Shown here in pieces: positions 7,226 through 14,765 of a stretch of DNA of 35,236 nt (position 1 is the first letter of the stretch; each line of letters begins with the position of its first letter). Source of the DNA: Pontiellaceae bacterium B12219 (lineage in GTDB: Bacteria; Verrucomicrobiota; Kiritimatiellia; Kiritimatiellales; Pontiellaceae); assembly GCA_029432795.1 (NCBI GenBank), contig JARNMJ010000048.1:1-35236 (forward strand). Direction: 5' to 3'. Made by a program: the position numbers and the translations under genes. Under the pieces are notes generated by a model. That model was not told the DNA's origin and searched no databases. It saw only the letters and a program-made list of their open reading frames with translations.

Positions 7226-8596
7226 ATGACTAAGATTTGTTGTATTGGTGCCGGCTATGTGGGCGGCCCGACGATGGCAATGATTGCCAAGCAGTGCCCC
7301 GACGTTGAAGTGAATGTGGTTGATATTAATGAAGCACGTATTGCCGCCTGGCAAACCGATGAACTGCCGATTTATGAACCCGGTCTGCTGGAAGTGGTGA
7401 AAGAAGCCCGCGGTAGAAACCTCTTTTTCTCCACGGATGTGGATGAAGGAATTCGTCAGGCTGACATTGTTTTCGTGAGTGTGAATACACCCACTAAAAC
7501 CTTCGGGGAAGGGGCCGGCTGTGCCTCGGACCTGCAATACTGGGAACTCTGTGCCCGCCGGATTAAAGCGGTTTCCACTTCCGACAAAATCATTGTTGAA
7601 AAAAGCACGTTGCCGGTCCGTACAGCCGAGGCGATGGAGCGGGTGCTGCATTCCGGGGCGAATCCGGTTCATTTTGAAGTGCTTTCCAATCCTGAGTTTC
7701 TGGCGGAAGGCACGGCCATTGAAGATCTGAAAATGCCGGACCGTGTGCTGGTCGGCGGCCATGAAACCGAAAGCGGTCAGAAAGCGGTTCAGACGCTGGT
7801 GGATATTTATGCCAAATGGATTCCGCGGGAGCGCATTCTGACCACAAACGTTTGGTCTTCTGAACTCTCCAAGCTTACGGCGAACGCCTTTCTGGCTCAG
7901 CGCGTCAGTTCCATCAACGCCATTTCAGCGCTTTGCGAAGCAACCGGTGCAAATATTTCCGATGTGTCGCATGCCATTGGAACCGACAGTCGGATCGGCC
8001 CGAAGTTTCTCAAGGCTTCGATCGGTTTCGGGGGATCCTGCTTCAAGAAGGATATTCTGAACCTGGTCTACCTGTGCGAAACCTACGGCCTGAAAGAACC
8101 GGCCGATTACTGGCGGCAGGTGGTTACGATGAACGAATATCAGGAGCGCCGTTTTGTGACAACGATGCTCCACAGTATGTTCAACACCATCGCGAATAAG
8201 CGCATTGCCGTGCTTGGATTTGCTTTTAAGGCCGATACCGGCGATACCCGTGAAAGTCCGGCCATTAAGGTTTGCCGGGAACTGGCGGCTGAGCATGCCG
8301 CCATTGTGGTTTCCGATCCGGAAGCCATGGAAAATGCCAAGCTGGAAATGCCCGAACTGGCCGATAAGATTGAGTTTGAAGAAGATCCCTATAAGGCGGT
8401 CGAGAATGCACATGCCCTCGCCGTGCTGACCGATTGGAAGCTTTATAATGAACTCGATTTCCAGCGGATCTACGATTCGATGCAGAAGCCGGCCTTCCTG
8501 TTCGACGGCCGTAATATGCTCGACCATGATGCTTTATTCGAAATCGGCTTCGAGGTCTATTCCATCGGGAAGGGCTACAAAACCCATCTCAACTAA
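7226..8596 (+). CDS. ugd: UDP-glucose 6-dehydrogenase, animal-like type
   Basis: Oxidises UDP-glucose to UDP-glucuronate with two NAD+. 456 residues; GAGYVG NAD-binding motif at 8-13, SVNTPTKT, EKSTLPVRTAE, LSNPEFLAEGTA, the catalytic Cys C272 in GFGGSCFKKD, and FKADTGDTRESPA. The sequence follows the animal UGDH framework (KICCIGAGYVGGPT, NLFFSTDVD, LTANAFLAQR, LCEATGA, FGGSCFKKDILNLVYLCE) much more closely than the shorter E. coli Ugd type; this is recalled family knowledge, not an alignment. AAGGAGA precedes the ATG. It should supply uronic acid precursor for glycans, fitting the adjacent GT4. Confidence 0.97.
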   Translation: MTKICCIGAGYVGGPTMAMIAKQCPDVEVNVVDINEARIAAWQTDELPIYEPGLLEVVKEARGRNLFFSTDVDEGIRQADIVFVSVNTPTKTFGEGAGCASDLQYWELCARRIKAVSTSDKIIVEKSTLPVRTAEAMERVLHSGANPVHFEVLSNPEFLAEGTAIEDLKMPDRVLVGGHETESGQKAVQTLVDIYAKWIPRERILTTNVWSSELSKLTANAFLAQRVSSINAISALCEATGANISDVSHAIGTDSRIGPKFLKASIGFGGSCFKKDILNLVYLCETYGLKEPADYWRQVVTMNEYQERRFVTTMLHSMFNTIANKRIAVLGFAFKADTGDTRESPAIKVCRELAAEHAAIVVSDPEAMENAKLEMPELADKIEFEEDPYKAVENAHALAVLTDWKLYNELDFQRIYDSMQKPAFLFDGRNMLDHDALFEIGFEVYSIGKGYKTHLN

Positions 8597-8598
8597 TT

Positions 8599-8613
8599 TT
8601 CCAGCACTTGGAA
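8599..8613. repeat. TTCCA-N5-TGGAA palindrome, copy 3 (intergenic)
   Basis: TTCCAGCACTTGGAA, starting 2 nt after the ugd stop codon and 12 nt before copy 4. Confidence 0.9.
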
Positions 8614-8620
8614 AACAGAG

Positions 8621-8653
8621 CGGGCTTCCAATTCCTGGAAGCCCGTTTTTTTT
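8621..8653 (+). terminator. Rho-independent terminator of ugd, built on palindrome copy 4
   Basis: Stem CGGGCTTCCA (8621-8630) pairs perfectly with TGGAAGCCCG (8636-8645) over a 5-nt loop, then eight T residues. The inner half of the stem is the exact TTCCA-N5-TGGAA motif (8626-8640), so the iterated palindrome here forms part of a terminator. Confidence 0.92.
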
Positions 8654-8899
8654 CGGGAAAAGGACGGGATGTAAAAATTGAGGACCGAAATATACTTCGT
8701 CGGCCAGCGTGGTAATACCAATCGTAATAACGTTGCGGTATGAATTTAATTCTTCTCAGAGACGCTGAGAACACAGAGAAACGCTGTAATACGGCTCAAC
8801 GGGCTCTGCGGCTTTGCGAGGAATATCCGGGCAGTTTGGCCCGGTATGTTTCGGTAAATGGTTTGAACATTCTTCTGCCAAAAGCAGCCCGTTTCAGGT
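8654..8899. other. Gene-free interval between ugd and the S4 gene
   Basis: No gene seen. A reiterated-word tract (CAGAGACGCTGAGAACACAG and flanks) lies at about 8755-8784. The flanking genes converge on this interval. No clear terminator for the leftward operon was found. Confidence 0.5.
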
Positions 8900-9109
8900 T
8901 CAACCTTGAAGGATGTTGATGGTCTGGTCGGCGAACTCGACGGTTTGCCCGGCGCGTATTTTGCAGCGCTTACGGGTTTCCAACTGGCCGTTGACCTGCA
9001 CGAGCCCCTGCGCAACCACTTCTTTGCCTTCTCCGCCGGACATGACGAGGTTTACGGCTTTCAGCAGTTTGCAGAGTTCGATGTATTCGTCTTTAAGTGT
9101 GAAGTCCAC
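8900..9109 (-). CDS. S4-domain RNA-binding protein, YbcJ-like
   Basis: 69 residues from a GTG start, with AGGAA 7 nt upstream and only 2 nt after the preceding stop. The whole protein is one S4 fold: IELCKLLKAVNLVMSGGEGK, then VAQGLVQVNG, ETRKRCKIRAGQTVEF. That matches the YbcJ family of small proteins thought to associate with ribosomal RNA. It is the last gene of the leftward run. The ATG-less start is supported by position and by the family N terminus (short lead then F-x-L-K). Confidence 0.87.
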   Translation of the reverse strand: MDFTLKDEYIELCKLLKAVNLVMSGGEGKEVVAQGLVQVNGQLETRKRCKIRAGQTVEFADQTINILQG

Positions 9110-9111
9110 AG

Positions 9112-9372
9112 CTATTCCTGTTCGGCTGTTTTTTTGAGCTTTCGGACGAGCTCAAGGTTTTTATAGGGCTGGCGCCGGCGGTGGTAGAGCTGGTCCATTT
9201 TATCGAGCAGCGTTTCCCAGTCATCAAGGGTGGGCGGGGTGTCGTAATCCCAGAACTCTTCATCGGAACGTTTGAACTGCCACTTGAGTTTGTCCTGGCC
9301 TTCAAAGGTGATGCGTATCTTGCGTTTGATCCGGTTTTCGAGTTTTTCAACCCATTCAATATCTGCTTTCAA
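9112..9372 (-). CDS. Hypothetical protein, 86 residues
   Basis: I place the start at TTG 9372 (GGGAG 7 nt upstream), not further upstream, because a longer frame would overlap the preceding small membrane protein gene and run through two iterated palindromes. The protein is charged and mostly helical: EWVEKLENRIKRKIRI, then FWDYDTPPTLDDWETLLDKM, ending with a Lys/Arg-rich tail. No signal peptide, no membrane segment, no family recognised. It ends 2 nt before the S4 gene, so co-expression is likely. Confidence 0.6.
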   Translation of the reverse strand: MKADIEWVEKLENRIKRKIRITFEGQDKLKWQFKRSDEEFWDYDTPPTLDDWETLLDKMDQLYHRRRQPYKNLELVRKLKKTAEQE

Positions 9373-9384
9373 AAGGTGCTCCCG

Positions 9385-9427
9385 TTCCAAGGGTTGGAAA
9401 ATTTGAAGCCGTTTCCAGAGGTTGGAA
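9385..9427. repeat. TTCCA-N5-TGGAA palindromes, copies 5 and 6 (paired, intergenic)
   Basis: Two exact copies, 9385-9399 and 9413-9427, 13 nt apart in the 62-bp gap between two small genes. The same close pairing is seen at 8599/8626. Confidence 0.9.
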
Positions 9428-9434
9428 CCGGGCT

Positions 9435-9656
9435 TTATTTTGGATAGAACCAGCGCCCGGCCGTTCCGGCAATCAGGCAGATGCCGGCAATCATAATTCC
9501 TATCAGCGGAAAGATCATCCGCTGCGTACGCATTGTAACGTCGATCTCGGCCTGCGTTCTCAGGAAATAGTAAAGTGCGCCTGAGACGGCCAGCGAGATG
9601 ATGGCCACCCACCAAAGGAGGGGGTGCGGTTGAACTGGTCGGTTATTTGGTTTCAT
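9435..9656 (-). CDS. Small membrane protein with two TM helices
   Basis: 73 residues. Two hydrophobic helices: PLLWWVAIISLAVSGALYYF (about 12-31) and MIFPLIGIMIAGICLIAG (about 47-64), joined by a short polar loop (RTQAEIDVTMRTQR). No family recognised and no obvious Shine-Dalgarno. It follows batE by 37 nt on the same strand, so it may be read with the Bat operon. Confidence 0.65.
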   Translation of the reverse strand: MKPNNRPVQPHPLLWWVAIISLAVSGALYYFLRTQAEIDVTMRTQRMIFPLIGIMIAGICLIAGTAGRWFYPK

Positions 9657-9693
9657 AGTTAAGCGCGCATTAAGTACGAAGCCGTTAGTTATA

Positions 9694-10425
9694 TCAAGGA
9701 GAAACGGGACTTATATGGTCCGTTTTGAGCCAGCCCTGTTTGCCGTCGTATTCCACTTCGACCCATCCTTTCGAGTCGGTACTGCGTTGCTGCACCAGAG
9801 CTCCGAGCGGCAATTTGAAATGGGCGGTGCTGCCTTCCACCGGGCCGAACAGCGCGGTGGCTTCTGTTTTCACAACGACCCATTCGGGATGAATGCTGAG
9901 CTGTCGCCACTGATTCCATCCAAAGCCGGCGAGCAGAAGCAGAGCGGCGGGAATGAGGCCGATTCTGAGCAGCGTCCGCCGGGCTCGTTTCATGAAAAGC
10001 ATCAGAATGAAAAGCAGTGTGAGCAGGATATATCCAATGACGGCCACAATAATCCATTCACTGCGAGATAGACTGTAGAACAGATGCTCGAGGAAGGAGG
10101 GCGTGGATTCGATGGCTCCGGCAGCGTTCAGCGCAAAATGCAGGTTGGCTTTAATGTCCGGATCGCGCGGCAGATCATACCAGGCGGTGCGGTAGTGGCT
10201 TACGGCTTTGGGCAGATCGCTGTCCTTGAAGCAGGCATTGGCCAGGTTGTAGTGCAGTTCAGGATTATCAATGCCGCGCTCAATCAGACTTTCATACAGC
10301 AGAACGGCTTCGGCATATCGCCCCTCGTCGTAGGCGGTCTGTGCTTTCTGAAACGATTCATCCTGCGCCTGCGCTGTTGCAAGGCAGAGCAGCAGGCCGA
10401 TGATTATGCGGAGGAATTTGTTCAT
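9694..10425 (-). CDS. batE: BatE-like protein: TPR, two TM helices and SH3b domain
   Basis: 243 residues from the ATG at 10425, which overlaps the batD stop (ATGA). Order: signal peptide (MNKFLRIIIGLLLCLATAQA), tetratricopeptide repeats (AQTAYDEGRYAEAVLLYESL and ELHYNLANACFKDSDLPKAV), two membrane helices (WIIVAVIGYILLTLLFILML and LIPAALLLLAGFGW), then a C-terminal bacterial SH3-like domain (GWVEVEYDGKQGWLKTDHI). This order is characteristic of BatE in aerotolerance-type operons, where Bat proteins are thought to form an envelope complex with BatA/B. Molecular function unproven in the family. Confidence 0.85.
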   Translation of the reverse strand: MNKFLRIIIGLLLCLATAQAQDESFQKAQTAYDEGRYAEAVLLYESLIERGIDNPELHYNLANACFKDSDLPKAVSHYRTAWYDLPRDPDIKANLHFALNAAGAIESTPSFLEHLFYSLSRSEWIIVAVIGYILLTLLFILMLFMKRARRTLLRIGLIPAALLLLAGFGWNQWRQLSIHPEWVVVKTEATALFGPVEGSTAHFKLPLGALVQQRSTDSKGWVEVEYDGKQGWLKTDHISPVSP

Positions 10426-12194
10426 AGCCGGACCCTTTCGCATTTTTTCAGTGTAGACGTGAGTTCATTCAGGAGCGCCTTCATTTCGTCGGGCGCGAGG
10501 GGCGCCTCGGCGGTGAAACCGTAGCGCCGCTGTTCGATGGTATTGAACAGGTGATCGATGGATTCCTGCTGTTTTGGAAATGCCGTGCGTACCGCCGGCA
10601 GCGCGACTTCGCCGGGGGCGAGGTTGAGGCGGTGGCCGAAATATTCAGCAAGCGCATTCCAAAGGGCTTCATAGAAAGCTTTTTCATCCTTTTTACGCCG
10701 CGCCTGTTCTGCAAGCTGAACATGCCGCCGGGCGGCTTTCGGCGCTTTCTGTCGGCGGGCGAGGGCAACATTTCCGGCCAGCTGATTGTGCCGGGCCGTT
10801 CCGCCGGCAATCAGGAGCAGCAGGAGAAGGGGAAGTGCCAGCAATACCCGGAAGAGCGGTTGTTCGTACCACGTACGGTCTGCCGCGGTTTTCCAATGTT
10901 CGGGAGCGGGTTTCAGATAAACAATATCGCGTCCAAGGATTTTGGTTTCCTGCTGAATCGTACTGGGTACGGTGGCAATCACCTGTGCGGCCTGCTGTGG
11001 TGCGGCCTCGACGGTCACCGGGAAGGGGCCCCGGGTGATGGTACGGAAATCGGTGGTCTTGGTGTTGAAATAGGAAAATGAAATGGGCGGAACATTGGTT
11101 ACGGAATCCGACTTTGGAATCAATACCTGCTCGAAGAGAATTTCGTTGGGTTTATCGGTGGCGACGGTGCGGGCATCGTAGAGTTTAAAGGCATGGTTTT
11201 CCTGTATCTTCGGCGGCGTGATCTGAGTCAGGTTTCCATTGCCGGCAATGCGCATTTTGATGGTGATCGGCTCACCGGCCTTCACTTTGTTCGGCCCGAT
11301 GCTGACATCAAAATCAAAAATACCAACCCCGCCGGTAAAGGAGTCCGGCCTTCCGGCCATTGGAACCGGCTGCACATTGACCTGCAGTTTATTGCAATCG
11401 AGTACAAACGGACGGGTTTCCTGACGCCCGAAAAAGTCGCCGAAGAACGGGTCGTCGAACCCGTAAGAGCGGCGCTCCTGCCGGGGAATGATGACATTCA
11501 TCTGCACCTGCGGCTGGAAGGTGAAGGTGCCGGCTGTGAGGGTGCGGGCGGTGGCAGCCAGTGTGTAGACCTTGAATATGGAGCCGTTGACTTCTTCACG
11601 GGTCTGATCGATGACGTTCCAGGCGAGGTCGCCGTCCATGCCGTTTTCGGGCATACCGCCGCGAATCGCAAAGTTGCCGTCAATCTGCACGCCATCGCGA
11701 ATAAACACTTTCAAGGTCAGCTCGAAGGGTTCCTGCACATGCGGCGCATGGCGGTCGGTACTGATTTCGGAATACATCAGCTCCGAAATTTCCTGCGCTT
11801 TTTTATCGTCGCTGGGTTTAATGACCCGCAGCTGCGCGGTCAGTTCTTTTTGGCCGCCTTTGTATTGAGCGGTCACGGGGCCGATTGTGAAGTCGCCCAC
11901 TTTTGACGGGGTGACCAGATAGGTGTGCACCACCTTGGAGGTACGTTTCATATTCACAATGCGCGTTTCCGAGCTTTGGCCCTGATACTGAATATTCAGC
12001 CCGTCAACCTGAGGGATATCCAATGCGTTTCCGCTGGCATTAATGAATTCAACTTTGAGAACGGCGCGGTCGAGCAGACTGATCAGCTGCGGCTCAATCG
12101 ACATCTGTACATCGGCCGCCAAGGCCGAGAGGGCACAGAAAAAGATTCCAAGGATTGGAAGTATTCGTTTCAAATTTCGAATTTCGAATTTCAA
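10422..12194 (-). CDS. batD: BatD (oxygen-tolerance family) membrane protein
   Basis: About 590 residues from TTG at 12194, chosen because TAGGAG lies 8 nt upstream; TTG 12212 or a later TTG are alternatives. Signal peptide (RILPILGIFFCALSALAA) followed by Ig-like beta domains (QPQLISLLDRAVLKVEF region; VGDFTIGPVTAQYKGG; GVGIFDFDVSIGPNKVKAGEPI), then a membrane helix (LFRVLLALPLLLLLLIAGG) and a cytoplasmic helical tail. The first eight or so codons are a heptamer array (12168-12202), and the signal peptide carries palindrome copy 7. Overlaps batE by ATGA. The BatD role is presumed structural in the MoxR/Bat envelope machinery. Confidence 0.88.
   Translation of the reverse strand: MKFEIRNLKRILPILGIFFCALSALAADVQMSIEPQLISLLDRAVLKVEFINASGNALDIPQVDGLNIQYQGQSSETRIVNMKRTSKVVHTYLVTPSKVGDFTIGPVTAQYKGGQKELTAQLRVIKPSDDKKAQEISELMYSEISTDRHAPHVQEPFELTLKVFIRDGVQIDGNFAIRGGMPENGMDGDLAWNVIDQTREEVNGSIFKVYTLAATARTLTAGTFTFQPQVQMNVIIPRQERRSYGFDDPFFGDFFGRQETRPFVLDCNKLQVNVQPVPMAGRPDSFTGGVGIFDFDVSIGPNKVKAGEPITIKMRIAGNGNLTQITPPKIQENHAFKLYDARTVATDKPNEILFEQVLIPKSDSVTNVPPISFSYFNTKTTDFRTITRGPFPVTVEAAPQQAAQVIATVPSTIQQETKILGRDIVYLKPAPEHWKTAADRTWYEQPLFRVLLALPLLLLLLIAGGTARHNQLAGNVALARRQKAPKAARRHVQLAEQARRKKDEKAFYEALWNALAEYFGHRLNLAPGEVALPAVRTAFPKQQESIDHLFNTIEQRRYGFTAEAPLAPDEMKALLNELTSTLKKCERVRL
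12146..12160. repeat. TTCCA-N5-TGGAA palindrome, copy 7 (in batD signal peptide)
   Basis: TTCCAAGGATTGGAA on +; on the coding strand it gives L-P-I-L-G-I, a different frame from the glycosyltransferase copy. Confidence 0.9.
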
Positions 12195-12202
12195 GTTTCT
12201 GA
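12168..12202. repeat. Heptamer array (TTTCGAA-like, five units) at the batC/batD junction
   Basis: Five consecutive heptamers on +: TTTCAAA, TTTCGAA twice, TTTCAAG, TTTCTGA. The array overlaps the batD start and encodes K-F-E-I-R-N-L-K ahead of the signal peptide. Confidence 0.85.
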
Positions 12203-12205
12203 CTC

Positions 12206-12775
12206 CTACCAATCTTTATCCACTCTAACAGGAGCGCCCATCACCGGATGCAGCTGCAACCGCTTGTTTTCTTCATCCTGTTTCATCGCGTCCAGCAAGC
12301 GTTCCGCTTCATCCTGACTCATCTGTTCGGCCGTGGGAGGCGGTTGCTGTGCCTGATCCTGACTCTGCTGATTCTGTTGATCCTGTTGGTTCTGGTCTTC
12401 GTTCTGCTGATCATCCTGATTCTGTTGATCCTGGTTCTGCTGGTCTTGATTCTGATCCTGATTTTGGTCCTGGTTCTGTTGGTCCTGGTTCTGTTGATCT
12501 TCGTTCTGTTGGTCTTCGTTCTGTTGGTCCTGATTCTGTTCCTGATTTTCCTGTTCCTGCTCTTGGTCCAGCAGTTCTTTCAGTCGCAGCAGTTTCCCGT
12601 TATCCGGAAAAATGGAGAGGCCGGTATAGACGAGGTTGCTCGCTCCGGCGGAATTGCCCTGCACATACATGCTGGCGGCCGGGTGAAAATAGGTGGAATC
12701 AATATCAACCTCGGCCTCCTGTGCGGATACGGCGACCGCCAGCGCGGTCAATAGAATGGTTAGGGTCGTCTTCAT
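12206..12775 (-). CDS. batC: BatC-like exported protein with long Gln/Asn/Asp repeat
   Basis: 189 residues: signal peptide (MKTTLTILLTALAVAVSAQ), a short conserved part (SMYVQGNSAGASNLVYTGL), then about 74 residues (71-144) of almost only Q, N, D and E, and a C-terminal QDEAERLLDAMKQDEEN...DKDW. The AERLLDAM-x-DE and terminal KDW are typical of BatC in these operons. The acidic, glutamine-rich tract has prion-like composition and is encoded by imperfect repeats that could vary in copy number. Its ATG overlaps the TPR gene stop (ATGA). Naming by context and C-terminal motif. Confidence 0.75.
   Translation of the reverse strand: MKTTLTILLTALAVAVSAQEAEVDIDSTYFHPAASMYVQGNSAGASNLVYTGLSIFPDNGKLLRLKELLDQEQEQENQEQNQDQQNEDQQNEDQQNQDQQNQDQNQDQNQDQQNQDQQNQDDQQNEDQNQQDQQNQQSQDQAQQPPPTAEQMSQDEAERLLDAMKQDEENKRLQLHPVMGAPVRVDKDW
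12344..12565. repeat. Imperfect codon-level repeat encoding the Q/N/D tract
   Basis: Reiterated CTG-TT-CTGGTCCTG-type units of 6 to 18 bp on +, within the batC-like gene. Such repeats invite slippage or recombination length changes in multiples of three. Confidence 0.85.
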
Positions 12776-13767
12776 TGTGCAATATTGGTGGTCGGGAACA
12801 GGTCCTGGATGATCTTCAGGATTTCCTCATTCTTCTTAATGGTCTCTTCGTATCGTTTCTTCAAATCGGGTTTCAGATCAAATGCATATTTTCGCTCATC
12901 CGTCTCGGTTGTCAACCGTTGGGCGGCGAGCATGTATTGATAGTCGGCAATATACTGGAATGCAGTCTTCAGGTCGATCTCGGCCGCTTCAACCGCGAGT
13001 GCCAGCATTTCGAGGCGTTCATCGATTTTCGGCAGATACTGCTGCGACTCCCCATGGTTCGGATCCACATTCTCCAGAATATGCTTAAACTGCTTTTCGG
13101 CCAACTGGTAGTTTTTCTGTGCGTCCTTCGCTTTGTATTGCGGGAGCAACGATTCCGCCTGATCAAAATACCAGCGGCCCAGGTTGTATTCGAGTTGCAG
13201 CCGCAGGTTTCCGGCCCGCTCAAAGTTTTGTTTGCTCTCCAGATCGTCGGGTTGCAGCAGCATCGACTTTTCATACATATCCATCGCCTGAAATGCGAGT
13301 TCGATGGCCTGACTGATCTGTTCGGTCTGGGTGAGTTCCGTGGTGCGCGCCAGCAATGCATTGCCCCGGTTGAAATAGGCCTTTGCCTGCAGCTCAAGAT
13401 CGGTTGTGCGCAGGGCTTCGTTAAAGGCCTCCGCTGCCGCTTCATAATCGCCGGAGCGGTAGAGGGCATTACCGAGGTTGTAGTTTCCAAGGTCTGGAAA
13501 TTCCAATACGGTTTTTTTAAGCTGTTGCACGGCATTGGTGTAATCGCCTGCATGATAAGCTTTCAGGCCTTTCCGCATCGACGAACGCGGCGTGTCTTCC
13601 GCCTGAGCGGTCAGCACACTGAAGCTGAGCATGACGACCGCAGATAGACGCCATGTTATTTGCGATTGCCGATTGCCGATTGTTGATTGAATAGCAGAGG
13701 GGAGGCGTATGCCAAGGAGCCCAATCGTCAATCGGCAATCAGTAATCTTCAATAATAAATTGCTCAT
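12772..13767 (-). CDS. TPR-repeat protein of the Bat operon
   Basis: 331 residues from the ATG at 13767, which overlaps the batB stop (ATGA) and follows GGAGGAG. After an odd 40-residue lead encoded by inverted heptamer arrays comes a signal-peptide core (LSAVVMLSFSVLTAQA, about 41-56). Tetratricopeptide units follow: GLKAYHAGDYTNAVQQLKKT, YNLGNALYRSGDYEAAAEAF, AYFNRGNALLA, EYNLGRWYFDQAESLL. Such TPR proteins accompany BatA/B and probably scaffold the complex in the periplasm. The stop overlaps the next gene's ATG. The extended N terminus ahead of the signal core may impair or delay export unless a later start is used. Confidence 0.85.
   Translation of the reverse strand: MSNLLLKITDCRLTIGLLGIRLPSAIQSTIGNRQSQITWRLSAVVMLSFSVLTAQAEDTPRSSMRKGLKAYHAGDYTNAVQQLKKTVLEFPDLGNYNLGNALYRSGDYEAAAEAFNEALRTTDLELQAKAYFNRGNALLARTTELTQTEQISQAIELAFQAMDMYEKSMLLQPDDLESKQNFERAGNLRLQLEYNLGRWYFDQAESLLPQYKAKDAQKNYQLAEKQFKHILENVDPNHGESQQYLPKIDERLEMLALAVEAAEIDLKTAFQYIADYQYMLAAQRLTTETDERKYAFDLKPDLKKRYEETIKKNEEILKIIQDLFPTTNIAQ
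13485..13499. repeat. TTCCA-N5-TGGAA palindrome, copy 8 (in TPR gene)
   Basis: Encodes part of E-F-P-D-L-G-N in the first TPR region. Confidence 0.9.
13664..13756. repeat. Inverted pair of heptamer arrays at the batB/TPR junction
   Basis: Left arm: four heptamers of GATTGCC type (13664-13691). Right arm: five of CAATCGG type (13722-13756), the reverse complement of the left word. Both arms lie inside the first 35 codons of the TPR gene. Confidence 0.88.
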
Positions 13768-14765
13768 CGGTGGCTCCTCCATTTGGTGGGACGAACGGCG
13801 GCTTCGAGGATCAGCAGGAGAATCGCAGCACCGAGGAACCACTGGAAACGTTCATTCCAGGTTTTTGACATACGCGATTCACGGTCTTCGCGCTGCAGTT
13901 CGGCAATGCCCTGTTGGTAAACCCGTTCGAGGCCGAAATCGCCGGGGGCCGAGCGTACGTAGAAACCGCCGGTTTCAAATGCGAGCTGTTCGAGCAGTTT
14001 TTCATTGAGTGCACTTTTCACCACATTGCCTTGCTGGTCTTTCACAAAACCGTCCGAGGTCTGGATCAGGTCGCCTTCGCGGGTGCCCACGCCGATGGCG
14101 AAGACGCGGATCTTTTCTTCTTTGAGTCGCGGCAGCAGGGCGAGCGGATCGCCGGTGTGCCCTTCGCCGTCGGAAATCAGGATGATGACTTTATCGGACT
14201 TCGATTCTTCTCCTTTCTCAAAGCTTTCGATGGAGGTTTCCAATGCCTGGAAAAGGTCAGTGCCGCCGACGGGAACAATGCCGGCATAGACATCGTCGAG
14301 CATCATCATAAACGCGGCGTAGTCGATGGTGGCGGGGCATTGCAGAAAGGCATCGCCGGCAAATGCCACAAGGCCGATGCGGTCGCCGTTGAGTTCATTC
14401 ACCAGATCGCGGATACCCCATTTGGCCTGTTGCAGGCGGTTGGGTTTGATATCCTGTGCGAGCATACTCTTGGAGGTGTCGAGCGCCACCAGAATGCTCA
14501 GTCCGCGCTGCTGGACCTTTTCCCATTTGAAACCCCATTGGGGGCGGGCCAGTGCGGCAATTGCCAGCGCGATGATTACCGTGCGGATGAAATTTTTGAA
14601 GCGCTGACGGCTGGGCGAAAGATAGGGAATCATGGTGCTCCACAGGCCTTCATCGCTCATTCGTTTCAGGAGGGCGAGGCGGCGTCTGAGCATCAGCCCG
14701 GTAATCAGCAGGAACGGCAGCAATGCCAGCAGCCAAAGCAGGATGTCGGGATTATTCCATTTCAT
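13764..14765 (-). CDS. batB: BatB: VWA-domain membrane protein
   Basis: 333 residues: N-terminal membrane helix (ILLWLLALLPFLLITGLML), second helix (TVIIALAIAALA), von Willebrand A domain with an intact MIDAS (D96-x-S98-x-S100 in LDTSKSM, T in GGTDL, D in ISDGEGH), and a C-terminal helix (FLGAAILLLILEAA). This is the standard BatA/BatB build: a metal-dependent adhesion-type domain held at the inner membrane. Start ATG overlaps the batA stop (TAATG). Palindrome copy 9 lies in the VWA domain, read as F-Q-A-L-E. Confidence 0.93.
   Translation of the reverse strand: MKWNNPDILLWLLALLPFLLITGLMLRRRLALLKRMSDEGLWSTMIPYLSPSRQRFKNFIRTVIIALAIAALARPQWGFKWEKVQQRGLSILVALDTSKSMLAQDIKPNRLQQAKWGIRDLVNELNGDRIGLVAFAGDAFLQCPATIDYAAFMMMLDDVYAGIVPVGGTDLFQALETSIESFEKGEESKSDKVIILISDGEGHTGDPLALLPRLKEEKIRVFAIGVGTREGDLIQTSDGFVKDQQGNVVKSALNEKLLEQLAFETGGFYVRSAPGDFGLERVYQQGIAELQREDRESRMSKTWNERFQWFLGAAILLLILEAAVRPTKWRSHR
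14238..14252. repeat. TTCCA-N5-TGGAA palindrome, copy 9 (in batB)
   Basis: TTCCAATGCCTGGAA on +. Confidence 0.9.

Noticed and set aside
8654-8899. Small RNA gene after ugd
   Set aside because: Apart from the terminator and a repeat tract, no structured or promoter-like element could be supported.
12248-13647. Long plus-strand ORFs, including one of 432 codons and one rich in Leu/Ile/Val
   Set aside because: Antisense of the Q/N/D tract and the TPR gene; the composition follows from the repeat on the other strand.
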